64,000 nt of DNA from Methylopila henanensis (GTDB lineage: Bacteria > Pseudomonadota > Alphaproteobacteria > Rhizobiales > Methylopilaceae), in the NCBI RefSeq assembly GCF_042681025.1, contig NZ_JBHUER010000002.1, positions 62,001-126,000 on the forward strand, given 5' to 3'. The notes under the pieces are model-generated. The model was not told the DNA's origin. It made no database searches and was given only the letters and a program-made list of their open reading frames with translations. A program made the position numbers and the translations under genes. This document shows, in pieces, positions 56,606-64,000 of the stretch. Numbering within the stretch: position 1 is the first letter of the stretch; every line of letters begins with the position of its first letter.

Positions 56606-58435
56606 ATGGCGGCGGAAGGCGGATCGAACGAACTGGTTCAGGTGGTGGCGCTGCTCGGCGCCGGCGTGGTGGCGGTGCCGATCTTCCGAAGGCTCGGCCT
56701 CGGCTCGGTGCTCGGCTATTTCGCGGCCGGCATCGTCATCGGTCCGTTCGCGATCGGCCTGTTCCCGGATCCGGCCTCGGTGCTCCACGTCGCCGAGTTC
56801 GGCGTCATCATGCTGCTGTTCATCATCGGGCTCGAGATGCAGCCCTCGCGCCTCTGGGGGCTGAGACGCGAGATCTTCGGCCTCGGCCTGGCGCAGGTGG
56901 CGGTCTGCGGCGCGCTGCTGACCTTCGCTGGCATTCTGGCCGGACTGTCGGCGCCCGTGGCCTTCGTCGCCGGCATGGGCTTCGTGCTCTCCTCCACCGC
57001 CGTCGTGATGCAGATGCTGGACGAACGCGGCGACACCTCGACGCCGGCGGGCCAGAAGGCGGTCTCGATCCTGCTGCTGGAGGACCTCGCGATCGTGCCG
57101 CTGCTCGCGATCGTCGCCTTCCTCGCGCCGCAGGAGACGCACGCGGGGGGCTCGCGCCTCACCGGCGTCGCGATCGCCCTGGCCGCGATCATCGGGCTGG
57201 TCGTGGCCGGCCGCTATCTGCTCAACCCCATGTTCAAGATCCTCGCCCGGTCCAAAGCGCGCGAGGTGATGACGGCCGCCGCCCTGCTGGTGGTGCTGGG
57301 CTCGGCTCTGTTGATGGACATCGGCGGACTGTCGATGGCCATGGGCGCCTTCCTCGCCGGCGTGATGCTGTCGGAGTCGACCTTCCGCCACCAGCTCGAA
57401 GCCGACATCGAGCCGTTCCGCGGCATCCTGCTCGGCCTGTTCTTCCTCGCCGTCGGCATGTCGCTCGACCTGCCCGCGATCGCCGCCAACTGGGGGATGG
57501 TCGCCGCCGCGGTCGTGGGCTTCGTGGCGGTCAAGGCCGCCGGCATCTTCGTGGTCGCGCGCCTGTTCGGCTCCAACTGGCGCGAGGCGGTGGACCGCAC
57601 CGCCCTGTTCGCACAGGGCGGCGAGTTCGCCTTCGTGCTCTACGCCGCAGCCACGGCGTCCGGCGTGATGGACGCGCGCGAGAACGCGGTGTTCACCGCC
57701 GCGGTGATCATCTCCATGGCGCTGACCCCGTTCACCGCGATCGCGCTGAAGCGGCTGATGCCGCCGCGCCCGGAGACCTCGCTCGACAATGTCGAGCGGG
57801 CGGACGGCCTCACCGGCTCGGTGCTGATCGTCGGTTTCGGACGGTTCGGACAGATGGTCAGCCAGCCGCTGCTGGCGCGCGGCTTCGACGTCTCGATCAT
57901 CGAGCTCGATGTCGAGATGATCGAGGCCGCGGCCGAATTCGGCTTCAAGGTCTACTACGGCGACGGAACCCGGCTCGACGTGCTGCGCACCTCCGGGGCC
58001 GGCGAGGCCCGCGCCATCGTCGTCTGCGCCGACGGTCGGCAGACCGCGAGCAAGATCGCCGATCTCGCCCGTCACGAATTCTCGCAGGCGCAGCTCTACG
58101 TCCGCGCCTACGACCGCGGCCACGCCATCGACCTGATCCGGAGCGGCGTCGACTACCAGCTTCGCGAGACCTTCGAATCCGCCATGGCCTTCGGCGAGGC
58201 GGTTCTGATCGGGCTCGACGTGCCCGAGGAGGAGGCCGCGGAGATCGTCGCCGACGTCCGCAAGCGCGACGAGGAGCGCCTGACGCTCCAGGTCGCCGGC
58301 GACATCTACTCCGGGATCGACCTCGTGAACGGCAACGCGCCGATCCCGAGCCCGCTGACGCGGCCGAAGCGCCGCGGCGTGATCTATGACGAGGCGCTGA
58401 TCGGCCCCGCTCAGCCGCGCGTCTCCGGCGGCTGA
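56606..58435 (+). CDS. CPA2-type cation:proton antiporter with TrkA-N domain (KefB/KefC-like)
   Basis: 609-residue inner-membrane potassium/proton antiporter of the KefB/KefC kind. About 12 helices (residues 1-385) include LGSVLGYFAAGIVIGP near 25, FIIGLEMQPSRLWGLR near 70, LSSTAVVMQMLDERG near 130 and LLLEDLAIVPLL. The cytosolic regulatory domain (about 405-520) is a Rossmann RCK/TrkA-N fold, VLIVGFGRFGQMVSQPLLARG, where NAD(H) or glutathione adducts could gate transport. It protects against electrophiles in E. coli; same role here is inferred. Convergent with paoC. Confidence 0.92.
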   Translation: MAAEGGSNELVQVVALLGAGVVAVPIFRRLGLGSVLGYFAAGIVIGPFAIGLFPDPASVLHVAEFGVIMLLFIIGLEMQPSRLWGLRREIFGLGLAQVAVCGALLTFAGILAGLSAPVAFVAGMGFVLSSTAVVMQMLDERGDTSTPAGQKAVSILLLEDLAIVPLLAIVAFLAPQETHAGGSRLTGVAIALAAIIGLVVAGRYLLNPMFKILARSKAREVMTAAALLVVLGSALLMDIGGLSMAMGAFLAGVMLSESTFRHQLEADIEPFRGILLGLFFLAVGMSLDLPAIAANWGMVAAAVVGFVAVKAAGIFVVARLFGSNWREAVDRTALFAQGGEFAFVLYAAATASGVMDARENAVFTAAVIISMALTPFTAIALKRLMPPRPETSLDNVERADGLTGSVLIVGFGRFGQMVSQPLLARGFDVSIIELDVEMIEAAAEFGFKVYYGDGTRLDVLRTSGAGEARAIVVCADGRQTASKIADLARHEFSQAQLYVRAYDRGHAIDLIRSGVDYQLRETFESAMAFGEAVLIGLDVPEEEAAEIVADVRKRDEERLTLQVAGDIYSGIDLVNGNAPIPSPLTRPKRRGVIYDEALIGPAQPRVSGG

Positions 58436-58486
58436 GCGCGCCGGCCAGCATGCGTCAGAAGTCGGGCGATCCCTGGAGAACCCGGC

Positions 58487-60616
58487 TCAGACGCCCGCGA
58501 TGACCTGATCGAGAGTGATCGGGAACCGGCGCGCCCTCACCCCGGTCGCATTGAACACCGCGTTCGCAAGCGCCGCGCCCGCCCCGCAGATGCCGAGCTC
58601 GCCCACGCCCTTCGCGCCCAGCGCGTTCGCGCGTTCATCGTGTTCGTCGATGAAAAAGGCGTCGACATTGGCCGCGTCGGCATGGGCCGCGACGTGGTAC
58701 TCCGCGAGGTCGCCGTTGACGATGTGGCCGGTGCGCGGGTCGTTCACCGCCTCCTCGAACAGCGCCGAGGACACGCCCCAGATCATGCCGCCGACCATCT
58801 GCGAGCGCGCGGTCTTGGCGTTGAGGATTCGGCCCGCCGCGAACGCGCCGAGCATGCGCCGCATCCGGATCTCACCAGTGTCTTCGTCCACCTCGACCTC
58901 GGCGAAATGCGCGCCGAAGCAGTATTGCGAGAAGTCCTTGTAGGCCTGGGTGTCGCGCATGCCCTTGACCGAGCCTGTCGCCTCGAACACCCGCGCCTCG
59001 TCGGTGCGCGCCATCTCGGCCTTCACCTTCAGGCAGGCGTCGTGGACCGCGGAGGCCGAACTCGCCGCGCCCCAGGAGCCGCCGGAGCCGGGACTGACGG
59101 GAAAGCGGCTGTCGCCGAGCTCCACGGTGACCGCCGACAGCGGGACGCCGAGCGTCTCGGCCGCGACCTGCGTCAGGATCGTGTAGGTGCCGGTGCCGAT
59201 GTCGGTCATGTCGGTGCGCACGACGACGCTGCGGTCCTCGGCGACGCGGACATGAGCCGCGCACGGCCCGATGTAGTTCGGCCGGATCGCGGCGGAGACG
59301 CCGTAGCCGATCAGCTTCGCTCCCTCGCGCCGCTCACGCGGGGCCTTCGGCCGGTCCGCCCAGCCGAAGCGCGCCGCGCCCTCCCGCAGACACTCCACGA
59401 GATGGCGGGACGAGAACGGCTTCTTCTTCTCCGGATCGATCTGGGTGTCGTTCAGGATGCGGAACGCGACCGGGTCCATGCCGAGCTTGTAGCAAAGCTC
59501 GTCGATCGCGCTCTCGAGCGCCAGCAAGCCCGGGGCCTCGCCCGGCGCGCGCACCGGCTCGCCGCCCTGCATGTCGAGATTGACGAGGCGGTGCCGCGTC
59601 AGGATCGCCGGCGCGCCATAGAGCGCGCGGGTCGAGGACGCGGTCTGCTCGGCGAACTCCTCGACGGGCGAACTCTGCATCCAGACCTCGTGCGAGACGC
59701 CCGTCAGCCGGCCATCCCGCGTCGCCGAGAGCCGCACCCGCTGGATCGCCTCCGGCCGGTGCCCCACAGTGTAGAAGGTCTGGCGGCGCGTCTGGACCGC
59801 CTTCACCGGCCGCGAGAGCGCCTTCGCGGCGAAAGCGGCGAGCGCGGTCTCGGCGCGCATGCCAAGCTTTCCACCAAATCCGCCGCCGATGTAGGAGCTG
59901 ACGACGCGCAGCTTCTCCCTGTCAATCCCGAGCGTCGCCGCGAGGCTGGCGCGCGTGTTGGCGATCGTCTGGCTCGCGGTGAAGACGGTCAGTTCGTCGC
60001 CGTCCCACTCCGCCACCGCCGCATGGGGCTCGATCGCCATGTGGTGCTGCTGGGCGACATGATAGGTCTCGTCCACTTTCACGGGAGCGGCCGCGAAAGC
60101 GGCCTCGAAGTCCCCGACCTCGGTGTCGGTCGGCATGCCGACATTGATGGTCTCGGGCGCGTAGGCCTCGCGAAGATGCTCCTCGAGCCCGATCGCATGC
60201 GGCTCCGCATCGTAGGTGACCTTCACGAGATCGGCGGCGGCGCGGGCCTGCTCGAAGGTGTCGGCCACCACGAAGGCGACAGGCTCGCCCCAGTGCCGCA
60301 CGCGGTCGTCGCCTAGGAAGGGCCGCGCGCGCTGGAAGCGGTTTCCGGCGATGCGCGCCGGGCCGAACTCAGGCTGCTTCGGCGCGTTCCGGTGGGTCAT
60401 CACCAGCCGGACGCCGGGCGCGGCCTCCGCCGCCGCGGCGTCGATCGCCGTGACGCGGCCCTTGGCGACGGTCGCGCCGACGATGACGCCGTGAAGCGGC
60501 GGCGCGGACGGTTTGCGCTCGGCGGCGTAGCGCGCGGCGCCGGTGACCTTCAGGCGGCCGTCGACGCGGTCCAGCGGCTCGCCGATCGGGCCTTTGGCCG
60601 GGCTCAAGGTGGTCAT
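58487..60616 (-). CDS. paoC: Aldehyde oxidoreductase molybdenum-binding subunit (PaoC-like)
   Basis: 709-residue large subunit of the xanthine oxidase family, PaoC/YagR type, holding the molybdenum cofactor. Visible are GEPLDRVDGRLKVTGAARYAAE at the N-terminus, HWGEPVAFVVADTFEQARAAA, YIGGGFGGKLGMRAETALAAF, and the C-terminal GAKGVGELGICGAGAALANAVF, whose Glu is the catalytic base. Start at 60616 (MTTLSPAKGPIGEP); the upstream open frame is noise. It is the third gene of a leftward operon. No paoD chaperone gene follows in the window. Confidence 0.93.
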   Translation of the reverse strand: MTTLSPAKGPIGEPLDRVDGRLKVTGAARYAAERKPSAPPLHGVIVGATVAKGRVTAIDAAAAEAAPGVRLVMTHRNAPKQPEFGPARIAGNRFQRARPFLGDDRVRHWGEPVAFVVADTFEQARAAADLVKVTYDAEPHAIGLEEHLREAYAPETINVGMPTDTEVGDFEAAFAAAPVKVDETYHVAQQHHMAIEPHAAVAEWDGDELTVFTASQTIANTRASLAATLGIDREKLRVVSSYIGGGFGGKLGMRAETALAAFAAKALSRPVKAVQTRRQTFYTVGHRPEAIQRVRLSATRDGRLTGVSHEVWMQSSPVEEFAEQTASSTRALYGAPAILTRHRLVNLDMQGGEPVRAPGEAPGLLALESAIDELCYKLGMDPVAFRILNDTQIDPEKKKPFSSRHLVECLREGAARFGWADRPKAPRERREGAKLIGYGVSAAIRPNYIGPCAAHVRVAEDRSVVVRTDMTDIGTGTYTILTQVAAETLGVPLSAVTVELGDSRFPVSPGSGGSWGAASSASAVHDACLKVKAEMARTDEARVFEATGSVKGMRDTQAYKDFSQYCFGAHFAEVEVDEDTGEIRMRRMLGAFAAGRILNAKTARSQMVGGMIWGVSSALFEEAVNDPRTGHIVNGDLAEYHVAAHADAANVDAFFIDEHDERANALGAKGVGELGICGAGAALANAVFNATGVRARRFPITLDQVIAGV

Positions 60617-60626
60617 GTCGCGGCCC

Positions 60627-61604
60627 TCACGAGACGCCGGCGGCGTCGGCGAGCGTGCGCCGGATCGCGCGCCGGGCGAGATCGATCTTGAAATCGTTGT
60701 GGCCGTAGCCGCGGGCGCCGGAAAGCGCCGCCTCCGCGATCCGGTCGAACAGACGCGTCTCGGCGCCGCCGTCGAACAGGCGCTCGGCCTCCTCCACCCG
60801 CCACGGCTTGTGCGCGACGCCGCCAAGCGCGAGCCTTCCGCCGCGGACGCGGCCGTCGGCGGCGTCGACCACCGCCGCGACCGAGACCAGCGCGAAGGCG
60901 TAGGACGCGCGGTCGCGGACCTTGCGGTAGACCTGACGGCCCGGCGGCGGCGGCGGCAGCAGCACCGCGGTGATCAGCTCGCCATGGCCGAGCGTGGTCT
61001 CCGGCCCCTCTCCGGGCGCCCGGTAGAGTTCGCCGAGCGGAATCTCGCGGCGTTCGCCCTCGCCCGTCACGGTCTCGACGCGGGCGTCGAGCGCGGCCAT
61101 CGCGACAGCCATGTCCGAGGGGTTGGTGGCGATGCAGGCCTCGGTCGCGCCGAGCACGGCGTGGATCCGGTTGAAGCCGCCAAGCGCGGCGCAGCCGGAG
61201 CCGGGCGCGCGCTTGTTGCAGGGCTGGGAGACGTCGGTGAAGTAGAAGCAGCGGGTGCGCTGGAGCAGGTTGCCGCCGGTCGAGGCCATGTTGCGGAGCT
61301 GACCGGAGGCCCCGGCGAGCAGCGCGCGCGACAGCAGCGGATAGAGCTCGCGCACCCGTTCGTCGCCCGCGAGGACGCTGTTCTTCACTTGGGCGCCGAT
61401 CTTCAGCCCGCCCTCGGGCGTCGGCTCGATCGCGTCGAGCTTCAGACGCGAGACGTCCACGAGATGGCCCGGCCGCTCGACGCCGAGCTTCATCAGGTCG
61501 ACGAGGTTGGTGCCGCCGGCGATGAAGCGCGCGTCCGGGCGAGCGGCGACGGCGCGCGCCGCGGCCGCCGGATCGCTCGCGCGCTCATAGGTGAAGGGGG
61601 TCAC
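60627..61604 (-). CDS. paoB: Aldehyde oxidoreductase FAD-binding subunit (PaoB-like)
   Basis: 325-residue FAD subunit, PaoB/YagS type. FAD-binding FIAGGTNLVDLMKLGVE lies near residue 28 and ASTGGNLLQRTRCFYF near 110. The Cys-rich stretch CFYFTDVSQPCNKRAPGSGC is the insert that binds an extra [4Fe-4S] cluster in E. coli PaoB. GTG start at 61604 overlaps the previous gene's stop by 4 bp (GTGA), so the two are translationally coupled. Confidence 0.93.
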   Translation of the reverse strand: MTPFTYERASDPAAAARAVAARPDARFIAGGTNLVDLMKLGVERPGHLVDVSRLKLDAIEPTPEGGLKIGAQVKNSVLAGDERVRELYPLLSRALLAGASGQLRNMASTGGNLLQRTRCFYFTDVSQPCNKRAPGSGCAALGGFNRIHAVLGATEACIATNPSDMAVAMAALDARVETVTGEGERREIPLGELYRAPGEGPETTLGHGELITAVLLPPPPPGRQVYRKVRDRASYAFALVSVAAVVDAADGRVRGGRLALGGVAHKPWRVEEAERLFDGGAETRLFDRIAEAALSGARGYGHNDFKIDLARRAIRRTLADAAGVS

Positions 61605-62248
61605 AGCGCGCCTCCCTCGCTCACGTCGCGGATGGCGGCGACGATGTTGGGATAGGCGGCGCAGCGGCAGAGATTGCCGCTCATGCGTTCGCGGATCTCG
61701 CCGTCGTCGAGGTCGCCGCGCGCGAGCAGATCGCCCGAGACGTTGCTCGGCCACCCGGCCTTCGCCTCCGCCAGCATGCCGACGCCCGAGCAGATCTGGC
61801 CCGGCGTGCAGAAGCCGCACTGGAAGGCGTCGCGCTCCAGAAACGCGGCCTGCATCGGGTGCAGGTCGTCGCCGGCCGCAAGGCCCTCGACGGTGACGAC
61901 CTCGTCGCCCTCGTGCATCACCGCGAGGGTGAGGCAGGAGACGACGCGGCGGCCGCCGACCAGCACCGTGCAGGCGCCGCACTGGCCGTGGTCGCAGCCC
62001 TTCTTCGCGCCGGTGAGGTCGAGATGATCGCGCAGCGCGTCGAGCAGCGTGGTCCGGGGATCGAGGCTGAGGCTGCGCGCCTCGCCGTTGACGGTGAGCC
62101 GCACGTCAGCGCCCCCAGCGACAGGAGATGGAGCAGGCGCGGCGTGCGCCGCCGGGAGGCTGGAAAGCCCGGCCGCGAGGCATGCGGCCGCCGTGGTCGA
62201 TCCCTCCAGGACGTCGCGTCGCGACGGGCGGAAGCGGGGTGTCGTCAT
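61601..62248 (-). CDS. paoA: Aldehyde oxidoreductase [2Fe-2S] subunit with Tat signal (PaoA-like)
   Basis: 215-residue small subunit, PaoA/YagT type. A twin-arginine signal (PSRRDVLEGSTTAAACLAAG) directs export of the folded complex to the periplasm. Plant-type cluster: GCDHGQCGACTVLV with an upstream ligand; second cluster: CGFCTPGQICSG and NLCRCAAYPNIVAAI. It is the first gene of the paoABC operon, which oxidises aromatic and other aldehydes. Two 10-bp direct repeats stand just upstream of the start. Confidence 0.94.
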   Translation of the reverse strand: MTTPRFRPSRRDVLEGSTTAAACLAAGLSSLPAAHAAPAPSPVAGGADVRLTVNGEARSLSLDPRTTLLDALRDHLDLTGAKKGCDHGQCGACTVLVGGRRVVSCLTLAVMHEGDEVVTVEGLAAGDDLHPMQAAFLERDAFQCGFCTPGQICSGVGMLAEAKAGWPSNVSGDLLARGDLDDGEIRERMSGNLCRCAAYPNIVAAIRDVSEGGAL

Positions 62249-62253
62249 GTCGT

Positions 62254-62284
62254 GCCTGCGGCCTCCTTCGGAGCGCCTGCGGCC
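62254..62284. promoter_or_regulatory. Direct repeats upstream of paoA, candidate AraC-type site
   Basis: GCCTGCGGCC occurs twice (62254-62263 and 62275-62284) with a 21-bp offset, two helical turns, the spacing expected for an AraC-type regulator bound to one DNA face. They lie only 6-36 bases before the paoA start, overlapping its ribosome site region, so chance in GC-rich DNA cannot be excluded. Confidence 0.35.
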
Positions 62285-62375
62285 GGTGTCCCCCGAAATC
62301 CCGGGCGCAGTCGGAAACGGTCGTCATTTCAAGCGGTCCCTGCTGCTTTCGTCTTTCAGCTTTCCGGCGCCAGTT

Positions 62376-63275
62376 TCACGATCCGGGCGCTGCGGCGCGG
62401 CGCCAGGCCTGCGGGGTCGCCCCGTTGCGCCGGCGGAAGACGGTCGTGAAGTGGCTCTGGCTGGAGAAGCCGAGGGCGAAGGCGATCTCGGCGATCGAAA
62501 GCTCCGACGCCGCCAGCATCCGCTCCGCGGCGCGCACGCGACGCTCCAGCACGTAGGCGTAAGGCGCGAGCCCGGTCGCGGCCCGGAACCGGCGCGCGAA
62601 CCGATCGACCGGCATGCGCGCCAGCGCGGCGAGATCGGCGAGCGATACGTCCTCGGCGAGATGGGCGTCGACATGGTCGGCGATGCGGGCGAGCTCCCGG
62701 CGCGACAGCCCGCCCGGGGCCTCGCGCGGGGCCGGCCTCGCGCCCTCGCGCGAAGCAAGCCGCATCGCCATCAGCGCGACGGCGTGCTCGGCGTAGGCCG
62801 CCGACGGCGCAAGGCCCGCGGCCGCGTCGTCCCGCAGGCCCCTGAGCAGGGCGGCGACCACGGGGTCCTCGCCATTGACGAAGGGGGCCGGCGCGCGGAA
62901 CGGCCTTCCGGCGAGCCGGTCCATCGTCTCCGGCGCGATCCAGATCGCGGCGTAGGACATGTCCGCCCGACGATAGGCGCCGTAGCGGGAGGCGCCGGCG
63001 GGAATGAAGCTCAGCGCGCCCGGCGCGTCGCGGCCGTCATAGGCGCGGCCGCCGTCGACGCGAACCTCCGTCGTCGCGGTGCCGCCAGCCTCCGTAAGCA
63101 CGATCAGATGATGCGGCGACGTCCATTCGATCTCGGCGTCGTCGCAGGTCCAGCGCCGGCTGTCGAAGGTGACCTCGCCGCCGCCCCAGGTGATCGACGC
63201 CGGCGGGGAGACCGCGCCGCCGCGCTCGCGGATGCGGCCCTGGCCGACAAGTGGTCTCATGTTCCGCCCCGCCAT
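62376..63275 (-). CDS. AraC family transcriptional regulator
   Basis: 299-residue regulator. The C-terminal double helix-turn-helix (about residues 195-295) is typical: ADLAALARMPVDRFARRFRAATGLAPYAYVLERRV, LAASELSIAEIAFALGFSSQSHFTTVFRRRNGATPQAWRR. The N-terminal half is a cupin-like sensor domain. It lies 127 bp upstream of paoA on the same strand, so control of the aldehyde oxidoreductase operon, perhaps by aldehydes, is likely but inferred from position. Confidence 0.9.
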   Translation of the reverse strand: MAGRNMRPLVGQGRIRERGGAVSPPASITWGGGEVTFDSRRWTCDDAEIEWTSPHHLIVLTEAGGTATTEVRVDGGRAYDGRDAPGALSFIPAGASRYGAYRRADMSYAAIWIAPETMDRLAGRPFRAPAPFVNGEDPVVAALLRGLRDDAAAGLAPSAAYAEHAVALMAMRLASREGARPAPREAPGGLSRRELARIADHVDAHLAEDVSLADLAALARMPVDRFARRFRAATGLAPYAYVLERRVRAAERMLAASELSIAEIAFALGFSSQSHFTTVFRRRNGATPQAWRRAAAPGS

Positions 63276-63383
63276 CGCGCGCGTGGTCGGGCGCGACGCC
63301 GCATGCGCCCCGCCGTCTTACGCCGAAGGTAGCGCGGCCAACGGAAAATAGAACCGTTCGAGATCGTGGCGCTCGCGAGGCAG

Positions 63384-63809
63384 TCAGCGGCCGCAGAACA
63401 CCGTCAGGTGGAACGGGCCGTTCGTCAGCGTCCCGTTGACGTCCAGTATCCGGAGGAACACGGCGCTCGGGTCGCCGGCTCGCGGCGACACCACCGCGAA
63501 CAGCGACGGGGGAGTGTCGAAGGCTTCGACTACGCCGATCGTCGCCGTGAGGGCGCAGTTGGTGATGTCACGACCAAAAGAGACCTCGTAGGCGCCCTTG
63601 GCGAGGTTGACCGCGCTTTGCGCCCCCTCGCCACGGACCAGCGAGCCGTCCATCCGCACAGCGGCCGACATCAGCGCCATGCCCAGGTCGGAGGCGGATG
63701 GCGTGGGCGAAGCTTTGGCGCGCGCCGGCGGATCGTTCCGGTCCGACGCCAGCGCCGGCGCGACGACGGCGCCAAGCAGAAGGGCTGTCGCGGCAAAGCG
63801 CATCGGCAT
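63384..63809 (-). CDS. Secreted protein of unknown function (tandem copy A)
   Basis: 141-residue protein with a signal peptide (MRFAATALLLGAVVAPALAS). The mature part is about 120 residues, beginning with a Pro/Ala/Ser-rich segment and then strand-rich: VNLAKGAYEVSFGRDITNCALTATIGV, SLFAVVSPRAGDPSAVFLRILDVNGT, ending FHLTVFCGR. Two Cys (in TNCALT and at VFCGR) could form a disulfide. No known domain recognised. A paralogous copy follows immediately upstream on the same strand. Confidence 0.6.
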   Translation of the reverse strand: MPMRFAATALLLGAVVAPALASDRNDPPARAKASPTPSASDLGMALMSAAVRMDGSLVRGEGAQSAVNLAKGAYEVSFGRDITNCALTATIGVVEAFDTPPSLFAVVSPRAGDPSAVFLRILDVNGTLTNGPFHLTVFCGR

Positions 63810-63833
63810 GGACGATCTCCTTTCGAAGCGGCG

Positions 63834-64000
63834 TCAGCGGCCGCAGAACACGAGGACATGGAAACCAAGCGGCAGCGCCGTCCCATCGACGCTAAATGTC
63901 TCGACGAACACGCCTCTGACATTTCCGGCTCGACCGATGACGGCGGCGACGCCTCTCGGCGGCGTGCCGGCGGTCTCCCAGCCGCCAACGTCGACGGAAT
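63834..64000 (-). CDS. Secreted-protein paralogue, tandem copy B (5' partial)
   Basis: Only the C-terminal ~55 residues are in the window; the gene continues beyond it. The visible part has a beta-rich stretch with GVAAVIGRAGNVRGVFVETF and ends FHVLVFCGR, closely matching FHLTVFCGR at the end of copy A. The last 18 bases of both genes, stop included, are identical. The stop lies 24 bp from the start of copy A. Confidence 0.6.
   Translation of the reverse strand, partial: SVDVGGWETAGTPPRGVAAVIGRAGNVRGVFVETFSVDGTALPLGFHVLVFCGR

Overview
The window is GC-rich chromosomal DNA from an alphaproteobacterium, most likely order Hyphomicrobiales (Rhizobiales). The order tig-clpP-clpX-lon-hup, a complete nuoA-N operon running into birA-rnj-mce-DUF1467, and an LdtR-type MarR regulator are all typical of that order. 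A cytochrome cL of the methanol-oxidation type (27213-27791) suggests a methylotroph or a relative of one. The genus is not determined. I see no phage, insertion sequence or CRISPR array. Nearly all genes look intact; two are cut by the window ends.

Layout. 1-5.4 kb: the end of a Nit1C-type flavoprotein gene, then a leftward iron-uptake set (TonB-dependent siderophore receptor, PiuC-like hydroxylase, FMN alpha-hydroxy-acid oxidase). 5.9-14.8 kb: tRNA-Pro, two small stress-type proteins, a large orphan hybrid histidine kinase, a candidate small RNA with an intrinsic terminator (10397-10505), small ORFs, a BrkB-like membrane protein, a MipA-like outer-membrane protein, a membrane LytTR regulator and tRNA-Val. 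14.9-23.2 kb: the proteostasis block hup, lon, clpX, clpP, tig (all leftward), interrupted by a divergent RidA-like/TetR pair with three 17-bp operator-like palindromes, then tRNA-Leu. 23.3-31 kb: bifunctional NAD(P)HX repair enzyme, glnB-glnA, an orphan cytochrome cL, and a leftward acyltransferase / GMC oxidoreductase / small Tat-type subunit operon.

31.6-51.1 kb: the leftward respiratory complex I operon. It carries four extra small genes (GFA/Mss4-like between nuoC and nuoD, a coiled-coil protein between nuoF and nuoG, two membrane proteins between nuoH and nuoI) and ends in birA, rnj, mce and DUF1467. Three related palindromic intergenic elements lie in or next to it. 51.3-58.4 kb: SleB-like cell-wall hydrolase, LdtR, a small membrane protein, hemB, an amidase and a CPA2 cation/proton antiporter. 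58.5-64 kb: a PaoABC-type periplasmic aldehyde oxidoreductase with an AraC regulator, and two tandem paralogous secreted proteins, the second cut by the window end.

How the parts fit: the core is housekeeping (ATP-dependent proteolysis, complex I, nitrogen assimilation, haem synthesis). Accessory redox and transport genes lie between these blocks. The least explained items are the small-RNA candidate, the TetR/RidA operator cluster, the acyltransferase-GMC-Tat operon facing an orphan cytochrome cL, the extra nuo genes, the palindromic repeats in the nuo operon, and the tandem secreted pair. No clearly new multi-gene system is demonstrated by sequence alone.
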